Assembly (NCBI RefSeq): GCF_008728195.1
Contig: NZ_CP031598.1
Location: 3,782,001-3,846,000 of the forward strand
Source: Roseovarius indicus
GTDB lineage: Bacteria > Pseudomonadota > Alphaproteobacteria > Rhodobacterales > Rhodobacteraceae
DNA: 64,000 nucleotides
Reading direction: 5' to 3'
This document shows positions 53,702-63,122 of the stretch, piece after piece (position 1 is the stretch's first letter; each line of letters starts with the position of its first letter). A program made the position numbers and the translations under genes. Below the pieces are notes generated by a model. That model ran no database searches and was not told the origin of the DNA. It worked only from the letters and a program-made list of their open reading frames with translations.

Positions 53702-54280
53702 ATGAAACTCATCCTCGGATCGGGCAGTCCGCGGCGCCTTGAGCTATTGGCGCAGCTCGGGCTGTCACCCGATGACGTCCGCCCGCCCGAGATCGATGAA
53801 ACACCCCTCAAGGGTGAGTTGCCCCGCCCCTACTGCGTGCGCATCGCGCGTGAAAAGGCGGCGGCTGTCACGGCCGATGCCGACGACACCGTGCTCTGCG
53901 CCGATACCACCGTCGCGGTGGGCCGGCGCATCCTCGGCAAACCCGAAAACGAGGCTGAGGCGGCGGAGTTCCTCCGCCTCATGTCGGGCCGCCGCCACAA
54001 GGTCATCACCGCCGTCGCCGTGAAACGCGGCGACCGGCTGTGGGAGCGCGATGTCGTCACCGCCGTGCGCATGAAGCGCCTCTCGGAGGACGAGATCGCA
54101 GGCTATCTCTCCACCGGCGACTGGCAGGGCAAGGCGGGCGGCTATGGCATCCAGGGCCCCGCAGGCGCGCTGATCCCGTGGATTCAGGGCTCCTTCACCG
54201 CGGTCGTGGGCCTGCCACTGTCCGAGACCGCTAACCTCCTGCGCGCCGCGGGCCACCCGATCTGGAAAGGAACGCCATGA
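53702..54280 (+). CDS. maf: Maf-family nucleotide pyrophosphatase
   Basis: A 192-aa enzyme that hydrolyses non-canonical or modified nucleoside triphosphates. [18 protein letters not shown] and [14 protein letters not shown] are the Maf marks. It overlaps the next gene by ATGA. Confidence 0.94.
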   Translation: MKLILGSGSPRRLELLAQLGLSPDDVRPPEIDETPLKGELPRPYCVRIAREKAAAVTADADDTVLCADTTVAVGRRILGKPENEAEAAEFLRLMSGRRHKVITAVAVKRGDRLWERDVVTAVRMKRLSEDEIAGYLSTGDWQGKAGGYGIQGPAGALIPWIQGSFTAVVGLPLSETANLLRAAGHPIWKGTP

Positions 54281-55299
54281 AAGGCACCGTCATCGCCCTT
54301 GGCACCGTGAAGGGCCGCGACGCCGCCGCCCTCATCGAGGACGGCCGCCTCACCGACCTGCTCATCGACAGCGACCGCCCCCGCCCCGGCGCCATCTACC
54401 GCGCCCGCGCCGACCGCCCGATGAAGGGCCAGGGCGGCATGTCCCTGCAATCCCCCGACGGCCCCGTCTTCCTGCGCCAGGTCAAGGGGCTTGCCCCGGG
54501 CGAGCCGATCCTCGTGCAGGTCACGGGCTATGCCGAGCCGGGCAAGGCGGTGCCGGTCTCCTCCAAGCTCCTGTTCAAGAGCCGCTACGCCATCGTCACC
54601 CCCGAGGCGCCCGGCCTGAACGTGTCCCGCCAGATCCGCGACGACGACATCCGCGACAACCTCCTCGTCATCGCCCACGAGGAAATGGGCGGGTCCGACA
54701 TGGGCCTGATCCTGCGCTCCTCCTGCGCCGAGGCCGACCCCGACGCCATCGCCGAGGATATCCGCGCCATGGTGGCCCTCGCCGAACAGGTCACCGCCGA
54801 CCGCGCCGGCGAGCCCGAGAAACTCACCGAAGGCGACGGCCCGCACGAGCTCGCCTGGCGCGACTGGGTCATGGAGGCCACGCTTGCCGACACGCCCGAT
54901 GCCTTCGAGGCCCACGGCGTGCTCGACGCGCTGGACGAGCTTCAAACGTCCCTCGCCAAACTCACCGGCGGCGCGTCGTTCTATATCGAGCCCACCCGCG
55001 CGCTGGTGGCGGTCGACGTCAACACCGGCGGCGACACCTCCCCCGCCGCGGGCCTCAAGGCCAACCTCGCCGCGGCCAAGGACCTCCCCCGCCAGCTTCG
55101 CCTGCGGGGCCTGGGCGGCCAGATCACCCTCGACCTCGCGCCGATGGGCAAGAAGGACCGCCGCCAGTTCGAAACCACCCTGCGCGCCGCCTTCCGCCAG
55201 GATGCCACCGAAACCGCCCTCGCCGGCTGGACCCCGCTTGGCCATTTCGAGCTCCAGCGCAAACGCGACCGCGTCCCACTCTCCGAGGTGCTCTCATGA
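54277..55299 (+). CDS. Ribonuclease E/G-like protein
   Basis: A 340-aa protein shorter than RNase G. The N-terminal S1-like part (about 35-85) is present in reduced form. The catalytic region is kept: [14 protein letters not shown] and [12 protein letters not shown] with the metal-binding aspartates. The zinc-link cysteines of RNase E are absent. The family in alphaproteobacteria often stands in this operon between maf and yacG. Confidence 0.88.
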   Translation: MKGTVIALGTVKGRDAAALIEDGRLTDLLIDSDRPRPGAIYRARADRPMKGQGGMSLQSPDGPVFLRQVKGLAPGEPILVQVTGYAEPGKAVPVSSKLLFKSRYAIVTPEAPGLNVSRQIRDDDIRDNLLVIAHEEMGGSDMGLILRSSCAEADPDAIAEDIRAMVALAEQVTADRAGEPEKLTEGDGPHELAWRDWVMEATLADTPDAFEAHGVLDALDELQTSLAKLTGGASFYIEPTRALVAVDVNTGGDTSPAAGLKANLAAAKDLPRQLRLRGLGGQITLDLAPMGKKDRRQFETTLRAAFRQDATETALAGWTPLGHFELQRKRDRVPLSEVLS

Positions 55300-55478
55300 C
55301 CTGTCCGATCTGCGCGAATCCCACCGACAAACGCTACCGCCCCTTCTGCTCGAAACGCTGCGCCGACATCGATCTGGGCAAGTGGATCAGCGGCGATTAC
55401 GCGGTGCCCTCGGACGACCCCGAAGACGCCGAGCGCGCCATCGACGAGCTCAACCGGCCCGACAGCAAACCACACTGA
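55296..55478 (+). CDS. yacG: DNA gyrase inhibitor YacG (zinc protein)
   Basis: A 60-aa protein with four zinc cysteines (CPICANPT, FCSKRCADIDLGKW). YacG binds GyrB and blocks DNA binding in E. coli. It overlaps the upstream gene by ATGA and lies 80 bp before tRNA-Phe. Confidence 0.94.
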   Translation: MTCPICANPTDKRYRPFCSKRCADIDLGKWISGDYAVPSDDPEDAERAIDELNRPDSKPH

Positions 55479-55558
55479 AATTGCCGCGAATTCCCTCTGG
55501 ACACCCCAGCAAACCTCGCCTAGAACGCCTCCACCCGAACGGCCCCGCCGTTCCCCGT

Positions 55559-55633
55559 GCCCGGGTAGCTCAGGGGTAGAGCAGTGGATTGAAAATCCTC
55601 GTGTCGGTGGTTCGATTCCGCCCCCGGGCACCA
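55559..55633 (+). tRNA. tRNA-Phe (anticodon GAA)
   Basis: A 75-nt gene with acceptor GCCCGGG/CCCGGGC, anticodon loop TTGAAAA (GAA), T loop TTCGATT and encoded ACCA. The stem has one T-T mismatch in the anticodon arm. A P4-type integrase begins 150 bp downstream, so the 3' part is the likely attachment site. Confidence 0.97.
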
Positions 55634-55871
55634 TTACAACTTCCAAGATAGTCCAGCGACGTCCTAAAGGTCCGATAAATCAATAGTTTCTGCTATTGGT
55701 TGTCCAGCATGTTCCGCGTTTGTCCGCCTCAAGCCAAGAAACATGGGGGTAGAATTCGGGGTGCCAAATTGCTAGTATTTGGCATGCCTCTGACCGATAT
55801 CGCCCTGAAAAAATTGAAGCCTTTGGACCGCCCTTACAAGAAGGCCGACTCGAATGGTCTCTTCATTTGGG

Positions 55872-55877
55872 TAAAAC
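55872..55877. repeat. Target-site duplication, left copy (TAAAAC)
   Basis: TAAAAC directly precedes the IS end TGCGCATTCC and recurs at 58470-58475 after the other end. A 6-bp duplication fits the IS21 family (4-8 bp). Confidence 0.93.
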
Positions 55878-55882
55878 TGCGC

Positions 55883-55946
55883 ATTCCGGGCTTCGCGGAC
55901 AGCCATTCCAACGGCACGCGGACAGTCATTCCGGGGTGCGCGGACA
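55883..55946. repeat. IS left-end repeats (three copies)
   Basis: ATTCC-N6-CGCGGACA begins at 55883, 55905 and 55928, with the CGCGGACA parts at 55894, 55917 and 55939. These are probable transposase-binding sites. Confidence 0.88.
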
Positions 55947-55983
55947 AAGTTCGCGCGGGATGCTGAGCGTTTGATTTGACATC

Positions 55984-56754
55984 TCAGGTGTCGGTTTGTT
56001 CGTCAACGGTTTTGGTCGCGGGGGCATCGCGGGTCTTGCGCATCGACGGGCCATCGAGAGGCAATCTGTGCGCATTGTGGATCAGGCGATCCAGGATAGC
56101 GTCCGCGAAAGTCGGTTCGTCGATGATGTTGTGCCAGGCATCGACCGGCAGCTGGCTTGTGACCAGCGTTGCGCCGGACCCGTATCGATCCTCGATGATT
56201 TCCATCATATCCCGGCGCTGTGGCGCGGTCATGCGTTCCGGCCCCCAGTCGTCGAGAATGAGCAAGTCCGCTTTGACAAGCTGGCGGAACATGCGTGGGA
56301 AGCGTCCATCGTCATGCGCCAGTTGCAGTTCCGAAAACAGCCTCGGCAGGCGCTTGTAGATCACGGTGGCGTTGTCGCGGCAGGCTCTTTGTCCCAAGGC
56401 GCAGGCCAACCAAGTTTTGCCGACCCCACAGGGGCCGGTGATCAGCAGGTTGCGCTTTTCCTTGATCCATCGGCCAGCGGCGAGCTGTTGGAACAAAGCC
56501 TTGTCGAGGCGGCGCGCGGCGCGGAAATCGACATCTTCGACGCAAGCGCCACCGTGACGAAGCTTGGCGGCGCGCAGCCGGGACTGGAACCGCTTGGTCG
56601 TGCGGTTCGCCACCTCCCGGTCGATCAGGAGGCCGAGCCATTCGGCATGGCCCATGTCGGCGGCGCTGTCCTGGGATTGCAGTTCGGTGAAAGCGTCCGC
56701 CATGCCGTCCAGCTTGAGCTGGCGCAGCAGGTCGTGGGTTGGATGATCAAGCAT
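55984..56754 (-). CDS. istB: IS21-family helper ATPase
   Basis: A 256-aa AAA+ protein with Walker A ITGPCGVGKTWLA (about 105-117) and Walker B LLILDDWGPE. IstB loads onto target DNA and directs the IstA transposase, like a DnaC-type helper. It lies 12 bp downstream of istA. Confidence 0.96.
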   Translation of the reverse strand: MLDHPTHDLLRQLKLDGMADAFTELQSQDSAADMGHAEWLGLLIDREVANRTTKRFQSRLRAAKLRHGGACVEDVDFRAARRLDKALFQQLAAGRWIKEKRNLLITGPCGVGKTWLACALGQRACRDNATVIYKRLPRLFSELQLAHDDGRFPRMFRQLVKADLLILDDWGPERMTAPQRRDMMEIIEDRYGSGATLVTSQLPVDAWHNIIDEPTFADAILDRLIHNAHRLPLDGPSMRKTRDAPATKTVDEQTDT

Positions 56755-56766
56755 GTGTATCCTTTC

Positions 56767-58296
56767 TCAGTGGAAATAATCGGCGCCGCGAATGTTGGGG
56801 TGGGTGATCGCCGGTTCCTCTGCGGGCCGATCCGGGGCCCGGCGATATCTCTTGTTCTTCAGGATGGATTGCAGGGAGCCGTAGGAATGGGCGCCGATGG
56901 TGAGCGCGTAATTTGCGGCCGCTTCAAACTCGGTTGCCGCGTATCCCTTGGACAACCGCAGGATGCCCAGGCAGGCGCGGAACCCCTGCACGGGGTGTTT
57001 GCGTTCGCGCATGATGACCTCGACGAGGGATGCCGTGTTGGGGCCGACCTTGGACGCCCACCGGCACAGGCGCTCCGGGGTCCAATCGGCATAGGCTCGG
57101 TGATTGGACGGCATGTGATCCATCACCGTAGTGTGCTTGCGGTTGCCCGATGTCCGGACATGCGAGGCAACGCGCTGATCTTTATGGAATATCTCGATAG
57201 TCCGACTGGTGATGCGCGCCCAGACCTCGGCCTTCAGCAGGGTGTGGGGCACCGAGTAATAATGCCGGTCGATCTCGACGTGGTAGTCGAGCCCCACCTT
57301 GCGGCAGCGCCATTCCGCGAACTCGTATGGCTCCAGCGGAAGCGGCTGGAGGGCGTGGCGTTCGATCTGTTCGAACAGCTCCCGGCGGCTGGCCCCGAGA
57401 TGACGGGTGCGCCGGTTGTTGAAGCGCTCCAGAAGCTCCCGGATCGCCGCGTTCAACTCCGCCAACGAGGAAAAGCGCCGGTTCCGCAGCCGCGCATGGA
57501 TCCACCTCTGCGCGAGCTGCACGGCCACCTCGACTGTGGCCTTGTCGCGAGGCTTGCGCGGGCGGGCCGGGATGATGGCGGTGTCGTAATGTGCCGCCAT
57601 GTCGGCGTAGCTGCGATTGATTTGTGGATCGTGGAAGCAGGCCTTGGTGACCCCGGATTTGAGATTGTCCGAGACCACCGTCGTGGGCACGCCGCCCAAG
57701 AATGCGAAGGTTCGCGTGTGACTGCCGATCCAGTCGGACAGGCCTTGTGTCCAGGTGGCTTCGGCATAGGTCAGGTTCGACGCGCCGAGGGCTGCGACAA
57801 AGAACTCGGCCTGGCGCACCTCACCAGTCTCGGGGTCCACTATCTCGAAGGTTTGCCCGGCGTAGTCCACGTAAAGCGCTTCGCCCGCCACATGATGCTG
57901 GCGCATCACCGGGGCCAGCCTGCCCTCCCAGCGGCGGTAAAGCTCGCAAAAACGGCTGTAGCCATAGCCCTTGGGATGCGCCTCCCGGTATTCCTCCCAG
58001 AGCAGCGACAGGGTCACTCCGGGCCTGCGCAACTCGCTATGCACATGCGCCCAGTCCGGCTTCGGGTAGGTGGTAGCTGCATCTGGCGGTGGGACCGGGA
58101 ACAACAACGCTTCCAGCGCAGCATCCGTCAGATCATCCGGCAGCGGCCAGGACAAACCCGCCCGCGCCGCCCGGCCGACATACTCGCTGACCGACGTACG
58201 GCCGACGCCGATGCTGTCGCCAACCTCCCGGGTCGTCAGGCCGCTTGCGCGCAGCCTCAAGGCTTCTCTGATCTTCCTCATCGGCAATCTCGCCAT
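56767..58296 (-). CDS. istA: IS21-family transposase
   Basis: A 509-aa DDE transposase. The N-terminus carries a helix-turn-helix (TTREVGDSIGVGRTSVSEY). Catalytic acids are in LYVDYAGQTF, VVSDNLKSGV and KATVEVAVQ. The C-terminal domain has RHYYSVPH, typical of IstA. It appears intact. Confidence 0.96.
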   Translation of the reverse strand: MARLPMRKIREALRLRASGLTTREVGDSIGVGRTSVSEYVGRAARAGLSWPLPDDLTDAALEALLFPVPPPDAATTYPKPDWAHVHSELRRPGVTLSLLWEEYREAHPKGYGYSRFCELYRRWEGRLAPVMRQHHVAGEALYVDYAGQTFEIVDPETGEVRQAEFFVAALGASNLTYAEATWTQGLSDWIGSHTRTFAFLGGVPTTVVSDNLKSGVTKACFHDPQINRSYADMAAHYDTAIIPARPRKPRDKATVEVAVQLAQRWIHARLRNRRFSSLAELNAAIRELLERFNNRRTRHLGASRRELFEQIERHALQPLPLEPYEFAEWRCRKVGLDYHVEIDRHYYSVPHTLLKAEVWARITSRTIEIFHKDQRVASHVRTSGNRKHTTVMDHMPSNHRAYADWTPERLCRWASKVGPNTASLVEVIMRERKHPVQGFRACLGILRLSKGYAATEFEAAANYALTIGAHSYGSLQSILKNKRYRRAPDRPAEEPAITHPNIRGADYFH

Positions 58297-58377
58297 TGGG
58301 TCCCTCCCGCTCTCAAAAGAGCGAAAGGCTACCCGCCACGTGATTGCTCAGCACCCCGCCAAAGGGCTCCGCGATCT

Positions 58378-58469
58378 TGTCCGCGAACCCCGGAATCTTG
58401 TCCGCGCTAAATCGGAATGCTTGTCCGCGTCAGATTGGAATCCTTGTCCGCGCTACCCCGGTGCGCGCA
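58378..58469. repeat. IS right-end repeats (four copies)
   Basis: TGTCCGCG occurs at 58378, 58399, 58422 and 58445, each followed by GGAAT or, in the last, GG near the end. It is the inverse of the left-end repeat. Confidence 0.88.
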
Positions 58470-58475
58470 TAAAAC
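58470..58475. repeat. Target-site duplication, right copy (TAAAAC)
   Basis: It matches 55872-55877 and is in the same codon phase on both sides, so precise loss of the IS would restore the integrase frame. Confidence 0.93.
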
Positions 58476-59831
58476 CAAACGGATCGAAGCACTGGCATTT
58501 CAAGTACCGTTTATTGGGAAAAGAAAAGCTGATGTCCTACGGGCCGTACCCTTTGATTTCTTTGAAGGAAGCAAGGGACAAGCGCGACCGAGACAAGAAG
58601 CTGCTCCTCGAAGGGATCGACCCAGCCTCCGTCAAGAAGGAACGAAAGCTCGCTGCCGAAATTGCGGCACGTGGCCGGTTCGAAGTTCTGGCGGAGGAGC
58701 TGCTGGACAAGAACAGGCGCGAGGGCAAGGCCGAACAGACGATCAAGAAGAAGTCATGGCTGCTCGACATGGCTAACGAAAAGCTTGGCAAACGGCCGAT
58801 CATGGAAATCACGCCCAGTGAAGTACTGGCCGTTCTCAAGAAGCAGGAGCAAGCTGGAAATCTGGAAACCGCCAGTCGCCTGCGATCGACCATCGGCGAG
58901 GTGTTTCGCTACGCCATTGCAACGGGTGTCACTGCAAACGACCCGACAGTGGCACTTAAGGGGGCGTTGGTCCGGAAACGTGTGAAGTCACGTGCCGCCA
59001 TCACAGACAAGAAGCAACTGGGGAACCTGCTGGTCGCCATAGAGGAGTACACCGGTTACCGGGTGGTGAAATTGGGGCTCCGGCTACTGGCAATCCTTCA
59101 CGTGCGCCCGGGCGAGTTGCGCTTGGCCAAATGGGACGAGTTTGATCTCGAACACGGCAAATGGACTATTCCGGAAGAGCGCATGAAGTCGAGGATGGAA
59201 CATGTTGCGCCCCTGCCCTCGCAAGCCGTGCAAATACTTGAAGAACTGAAGACCCTCTCTCATCCTGATGCGCTGGTGCTGCCGTCACAGAGCCTGAAGG
59301 TGAAGCCGCTGAGTGAGAACACCTTCAATCAGGCGCTGCGAAAGATGGGGTTCTCAAAGGACGAGATGACGGCCCACGGGTTTAGGGCCACGTTCTCCTC
59401 TCTTGCGAATGAAAGCGGCCTCTGGAACCCTGACGCGATTGAGCGGGCCTTGGCGCACATTGAAGGCAATGAGGTTCGCCGTGCCTATGCACGCGGCGCG
59501 TTCTGGGATGAGCGCGTAGAGATGGCCCAATGGTGGGCCGACCTCCTTGATGAGTTGCAACGGGGTGCAAGCTGAAGAGGCGTCTGTTCCAGTTGCGCAG
59601 GCTGTTGGCCCATTTAAAGCGCTGGGTGTGTTGAGATGACTGAGGCCGCCGACTTTGACCGATAAGCTGTGACAGCAGGTGTTTGGTGCGCGTCAGTGGA
59701 GCTCTTTATTCAGCTTTTTTGGGCTAAGACTGCAACGATCTGCCAGTAAATCCACTAAAAAGACTTGCGTCTGCATAATAGCAGCATATATGCAGGGTAC
59801 ATGCGGAAATATTGGAGGATTTAAATTGGAT

Positions 59832-62027
59832 ATGCAGATCACGGCGACGGCGAGTGCAGTAGCGCGCCTTCGAGCTTCACTTGGAGCTACGCAGTCAGAG
59901 GTCGCAAAGATCGCGGGAGTAGATCAGAGCCGCCTTTCGCGGATGGAAAAGGGCGAAGTTGTCGCGCCAGAGGAGATCAGGCGTGTGCTCAACGCGCTAG
60001 TCGAGCTTGGCTCGGAAGATGCGAAAGGGTTCATTCGCTTCATAGACTTTGAATGGAGCTTCATCGAGCCACCTTCGTTCTGGAACCCTGAGCGAGCCTC
60101 GCTTGAAATCGCTGAAGAGACACTGGCGAAGATTGAAGAATTTCTCGGGGACGACGAACAGCCTTGGCCTCTTCGCCGCCAACTCGAACGTCGCAAAGGC
60201 GATCTTCTTCGTGCATCCAGCTTCCTGACCCGTCTGAAGCACAACATTGCTTTTGTCGGCGATATCGGCGTCGGAAAGTCCACCGCAATCAGTTTCGTAT
60301 TCGACCTTCTGGTTCCTGAAAAGGCTGAAGACCGAAGCATTAACAGGCCCGTCCTTGAAACGGGGGCAGGTGGAACGACCATCTGCGAAGTTCACATAAA
60401 GAGTGGGCCGGAGTTTGGTCTGTCAGTAATCCCAATGGATGAGGCGGACTTGACCGATCTTGTCTCCGACTTCTGCGCTGCGAAGTGGGCTACGGCTCAT
60501 CGCAACGAAGGTGATACGTTTGAGACCCCGGCGGTGAGCCGCGAGGTCGAGCGCGCGATCCGAAATATGTCTGGCCTTGTTCGAAAGCGGACCATGGTGG
60601 AGAGCAAGCCAACCTACCACGACCCAATTCACGAGCTGATCCGCAATTGCCAAGGAGAGGACGAATTCCGCGCCCGCATACTTGGGAGCATGAACCTGCC
60701 GGAAAGAACGAATACGGAAATCTGGTACGAGAGCGGCACTCGAAAGCACCCCTCTGAGTGGATGCGCGAGACCTTTCGTGCAGTGAACAACGGCAGAATG
60801 GCTGATGTCCCGCTTCCAAGAAGCATTGCGCTAATTGTTCCTGATTTCGGCAAAGCGTTCGGAGAGTTTGAGATCACTGTTGTTGACACCAAGGGTGTCG
60901 ATGACGTGGCGGTTCGTGAGGACTTGGATCACCGTCTGAAGGATCCCCGCACCTCCGTTGTGCTTTGCTCGCGCTTCAACGATGCGCCGGGTACGAGCGC
61001 GAAGGCCCTTCTTCAACACATGAAGCAGACTTTCTCCGAGCGGTTTGATACCGGGAAGGTGTCCATACTTTCGCTTCCGCGATCAGGTGAGGCGCGGGAA
61101 ATGAAGGATGACATGGGCGACCAGGCGTTGAGCGACGAAGAAGGCTACGAATTCAAGAAAATGCAGGTCTCAGGAGAACTCGACGCGGAAGAGATGTCCG
61201 GCGTTTCAGTGCTGTTTTTCAATGTCGAAATGGACAAGGCATCGCAAGTCCGTGAGGAGCTTTTCGGTCAGCTTGAACGAATGCGAACAACTGTGTCAGA
61301 ACGCCTGTTTGATCTCTGTGCCGCAGCGACCGAAATTATTGAGAACCATGAGCAACACGCGGTCACTGCGGCAATTGAAGAGGTCGCCCGGCGGCTGAAC
61401 ACCTTTCTTCGAGGTAACGGCAAGCTTGGAGCAAGAGAACGGCACGCATACGAAGAGGCGTTAAGCACCGTACGAGGCGTACGCTACGCCTCGACGCTAT
61501 GGGCGGCGACGCGGCGAAGTGGAGAATACTATGGCCTCAACATCGTTCACCAAGTAGGAGTTGGGTCAGCACGCGATGCACGTCTCCGGTCGCGAGATTG
61601 GTTTGCCAAGATAGAAGGTCACGTCAACGAGTTGACGGCTGACGAGGACCTTACACTTGCGAAGCACTCGATTGAACAGATCGGCGCGGTAGCAGATGCT
61701 TCGCGTCGGGCCTTCCTTGAGGGTGCTCAGCAGATTGCGATGGAGATTTATCGAGCGCCACTAACACAGGACCCGGTATGGTCTGACTGCTCCTCTGAAT
61801 GGGGCAGGGGGCCTGGCTTCAAGGGCCGTGTCGAGTCTCACCTCCAGGCATGGTTTGATGATACACGGCCTGAACTGAAGGAAACTTTGGACGAAAGACT
61901 GAATGCGCTCTGGGAGCGTTCGGTAATAGCGCCCCTCATGCAGCTCACTGAGGAGCATGAGCCTGAGGACGGCTCCGACCCGGAGCGAGAAAATGTCTTG
62001 GCCTTTCCATCAGCTGCTTCAGCCTAA
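59832..62027 (+). CDS. XRE-GTPase fusion protein (unknown; candidate defence effector)
   Basis: A 731-aa protein. Residues 8-58 form an XRE helix-turn-helix (RLRASLGATQSEVAK, VDQSRLSRMEKGE). A P-loop GDIGVGKST is at 143-151, a G2-like threonine pair in GGTTICEV at 181, a G3 motif DTKG at 352-355, and an irregular G4 (SRFNDA, 380). The gap between P-loop and G3 is about 200 residues, so there is a large insert. From about 400 to the end it is mainly helical, as in dynamin-like proteins. GGAGG lies 13 nt before the ATG and 7 nt before an in-frame TTG (59826), so either may be the start. No signal or membrane segment. I do not recognise a named family. Confidence 0.75.
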   Translation: MQITATASAVARLRASLGATQSEVAKIAGVDQSRLSRMEKGEVVAPEEIRRVLNALVELGSEDAKGFIRFIDFEWSFIEPPSFWNPERASLEIAEETLAKIEEFLGDDEQPWPLRRQLERRKGDLLRASSFLTRLKHNIAFVGDIGVGKSTAISFVFDLLVPEKAEDRSINRPVLETGAGGTTICEVHIKSGPEFGLSVIPMDEADLTDLVSDFCAAKWATAHRNEGDTFETPAVSREVERAIRNMSGLVRKRTMVESKPTYHDPIHELIRNCQGEDEFRARILGSMNLPERTNTEIWYESGTRKHPSEWMRETFRAVNNGRMADVPLPRSIALIVPDFGKAFGEFEITVVDTKGVDDVAVREDLDHRLKDPRTSVVLCSRFNDAPGTSAKALLQHMKQTFSERFDTGKVSILSLPRSGEAREMKDDMGDQALSDEEGYEFKKMQVSGELDAEEMSGVSVLFFNVEMDKASQVREELFGQLERMRTTVSERLFDLCAAATEIIENHEQHAVTAAIEEVARRLNTFLRGNGKLGARERHAYEEALSTVRGVRYASTLWAATRRSGEYYGLNIVHQVGVGSARDARLRSRDWFAKIEGHVNELTADEDLTLAKHSIEQIGAVADASRRAFLEGAQQIAMEIYRAPLTQDPVWSDCSSEWGRGPGFKGRVESHLQAWFDDTRPELKETLDERLNALWERSVIAPLMQLTEEHEPEDGSDPERENVLAFPSAASA

Positions 62028-62035
62028 TTTTCTGC

Positions 62036-62057
62036 GGTCCGGCCCACAGGCCGGACC
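62036..62057 (+). other. Stem-loop after the XRE-GTPase gene
   Basis: GGTCCGGCC pairs exactly with GGCCGGACC across CACA. There is no T run, so it may be a Rho-dependent stop or a 3' end stabiliser. Confidence 0.6.
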
Positions 62058-62447
62058 CAATCAAAACGTTTGGGGGATCAGCAAAACTCATAAGTTGCTG
62101 TCGATGCCGGACACGCCAACTTCTGACCAACTAACTTGATCAGACGTTAGAGCAGTATCAGAAAACGGCTACAAATTCCGAATTTTCGCTGTTAAATCTG
62201 AAGGTTAGATTTATCTGGTGAAACCGATTTTCGACATTGGAGCTTAGCGCGTCTGAAACGCGCAGGTTCGGAGACGCTAACCCCGTTGAAGTCTATCTTG
62301 CATAGGCCATTTTAAAGAGGCGAGTTTTGTCTGGCGTTCGCGTGCTGTGCATTCACTTGCTGGAATGAGTAAAGAAGGCTCTGAGATGGGACCCCTACTT
62401 CATGAACTGCATCGGGTTGCAGTAATCAAAATGTGGAATTGAATTGA
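62058..62447. other. Intergenic region without recognised gene (390 bp)
   Basis: I see no convincing coding frame. A hairpin GCGCGT/ACGCGC lies at 62247-62263. The stretch is AT-rich and probably carries the promoter of the following gene, but no promoter stands out. Confidence 0.5.
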
Positions 62448-63020
62448 ATGAGTGATGAACCCGACGTTTGTATCGACTTGGAAAGATGGGCCCGCGCCAA
62501 ATATTGGACTTGGGAAGAAGTCGAATACTTATTCGTCGGCCTTGATTACTGGAAAGTCAAAAAGATCGAACCGGATGTCGAATTGGACCTTAAAGACGAG
62601 AAACGTAAGGCCGTAAAAGATGCTTTGCAGTTTCATTTTCGAACTGAAGATGTGGCTTACCGAGTTTCTCCACAGGAGGCCCTAGAGATTGCGCGCCGGG
62701 CTGGTCTTGATGTGCCTGAGGCGCCTTCCGCTGCGGTTACAGCATCAGAAGAAAATTCCACGCATTCGCCGGGCAAACTGAGTTCCGGTGACAGCAACAA
62801 ATACAACAAGCTGCTGAAAATGCTGTTCGCGATAGCTGTGGTGCAGTTTGGTTACCGTCCAAGCTTGAACAGGCAAACGGCAGCTTCGGAGATCGTGAGG
62901 CTCGGTGAGCAGTTGGGCATCAAGTTTGATCGTGAAACCGTTCGAGCCCGTCTCGGCGAGGCGTACGATTTGCTGGATGAAAAAGAGTCAGCAAATGTCT
63001 TGGAATATTTTGACGAATGA
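62448..63020 (+). CDS. Unknown protein of the element (190 aa)
   Basis: A soluble acidic protein. The N-terminus has a distinctive aromatic run with W14, W20 and W22 followed by EEVEYLFVGLDYW. The middle (about 90-118) is a serine-rich, likely flexible linker, and the C-terminal half (TAASEIVRLGEQLGIKFDRE) is helical. I do not recognise it. Its position between the XRE-GTPase and the small regulators suggests an accessory role in the element. Confidence 0.65.
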   Translation: MSDEPDVCIDLERWARAKYWTWEEVEYLFVGLDYWKVKKIEPDVELDLKDEKRKAVKDALQFHFRTEDVAYRVSPQEALEIARRAGLDVPEAPSAAVTASEENSTHSPGKLSSGDSNKYNKLLKMLFAIAVVQFGYRPSLNRQTAASEIVRLGEQLGIKFDRETVRARLGEAYDLLDEKESANVLEYFDE

Positions 63021-63122
63021 GTGCGAATTTGGAAAAAGTCTAATTCGCTTAGCGAATTCGCCCAAGGTCACTTGAGGGCGAATTACGACAACACCGTATA
63101 CAAACTACGGAGTTGTTCAATC

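Larger units (their letters stand above)
55878..58469. mobile_element. IS21-family insertion sequence (2592 bp)
   Basis: The element has TG...CA ends, the left reading TGCGCATTCCGGG and the right, in complement, TGCGCGCACCGGGG. It carries istA and istB on the minus strand. The left end has three and the right end four copies of a CGCGGACA-containing repeat at about 22-23 bp spacing, a mark of this family. Both TAAAAC flanks are intact. Confidence 0.95.
55784..59575 (+). pseudogene. P4-type tyrosine integrase split by an IS21-family element
   Basis: The first part (55784-55877) encodes MPLTDIALKKLKPLDRPYKK and on to GLFIWVK. The rest continues at 58476 with NGSKHWHFKYRLLGKEKL. Deleting 55878-58469 and one TAAAAC gives an open frame of 397 residues with all catalytic parts: HVRPGELR, HGFRATFSS, and the final H and Y (ALAHIEGN, RRAYARG). 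The gene appears otherwise undamaged, so the insertion may be recent. A downstream fragment could be translated from within the IS end (GTG 58070), but it would lack the N-terminal arm-binding domain. Confidence 0.93.

Noticed and set aside
55996..58410. 804-codon plus-strand frame through the IS
   Set aside because: It is antisense to istA and istB, both of which are intact with family motifs.
62036..62057. Rho-independent terminator
   Set aside because: The stem is perfect but no T run follows, so I list it only as a stem-loop.
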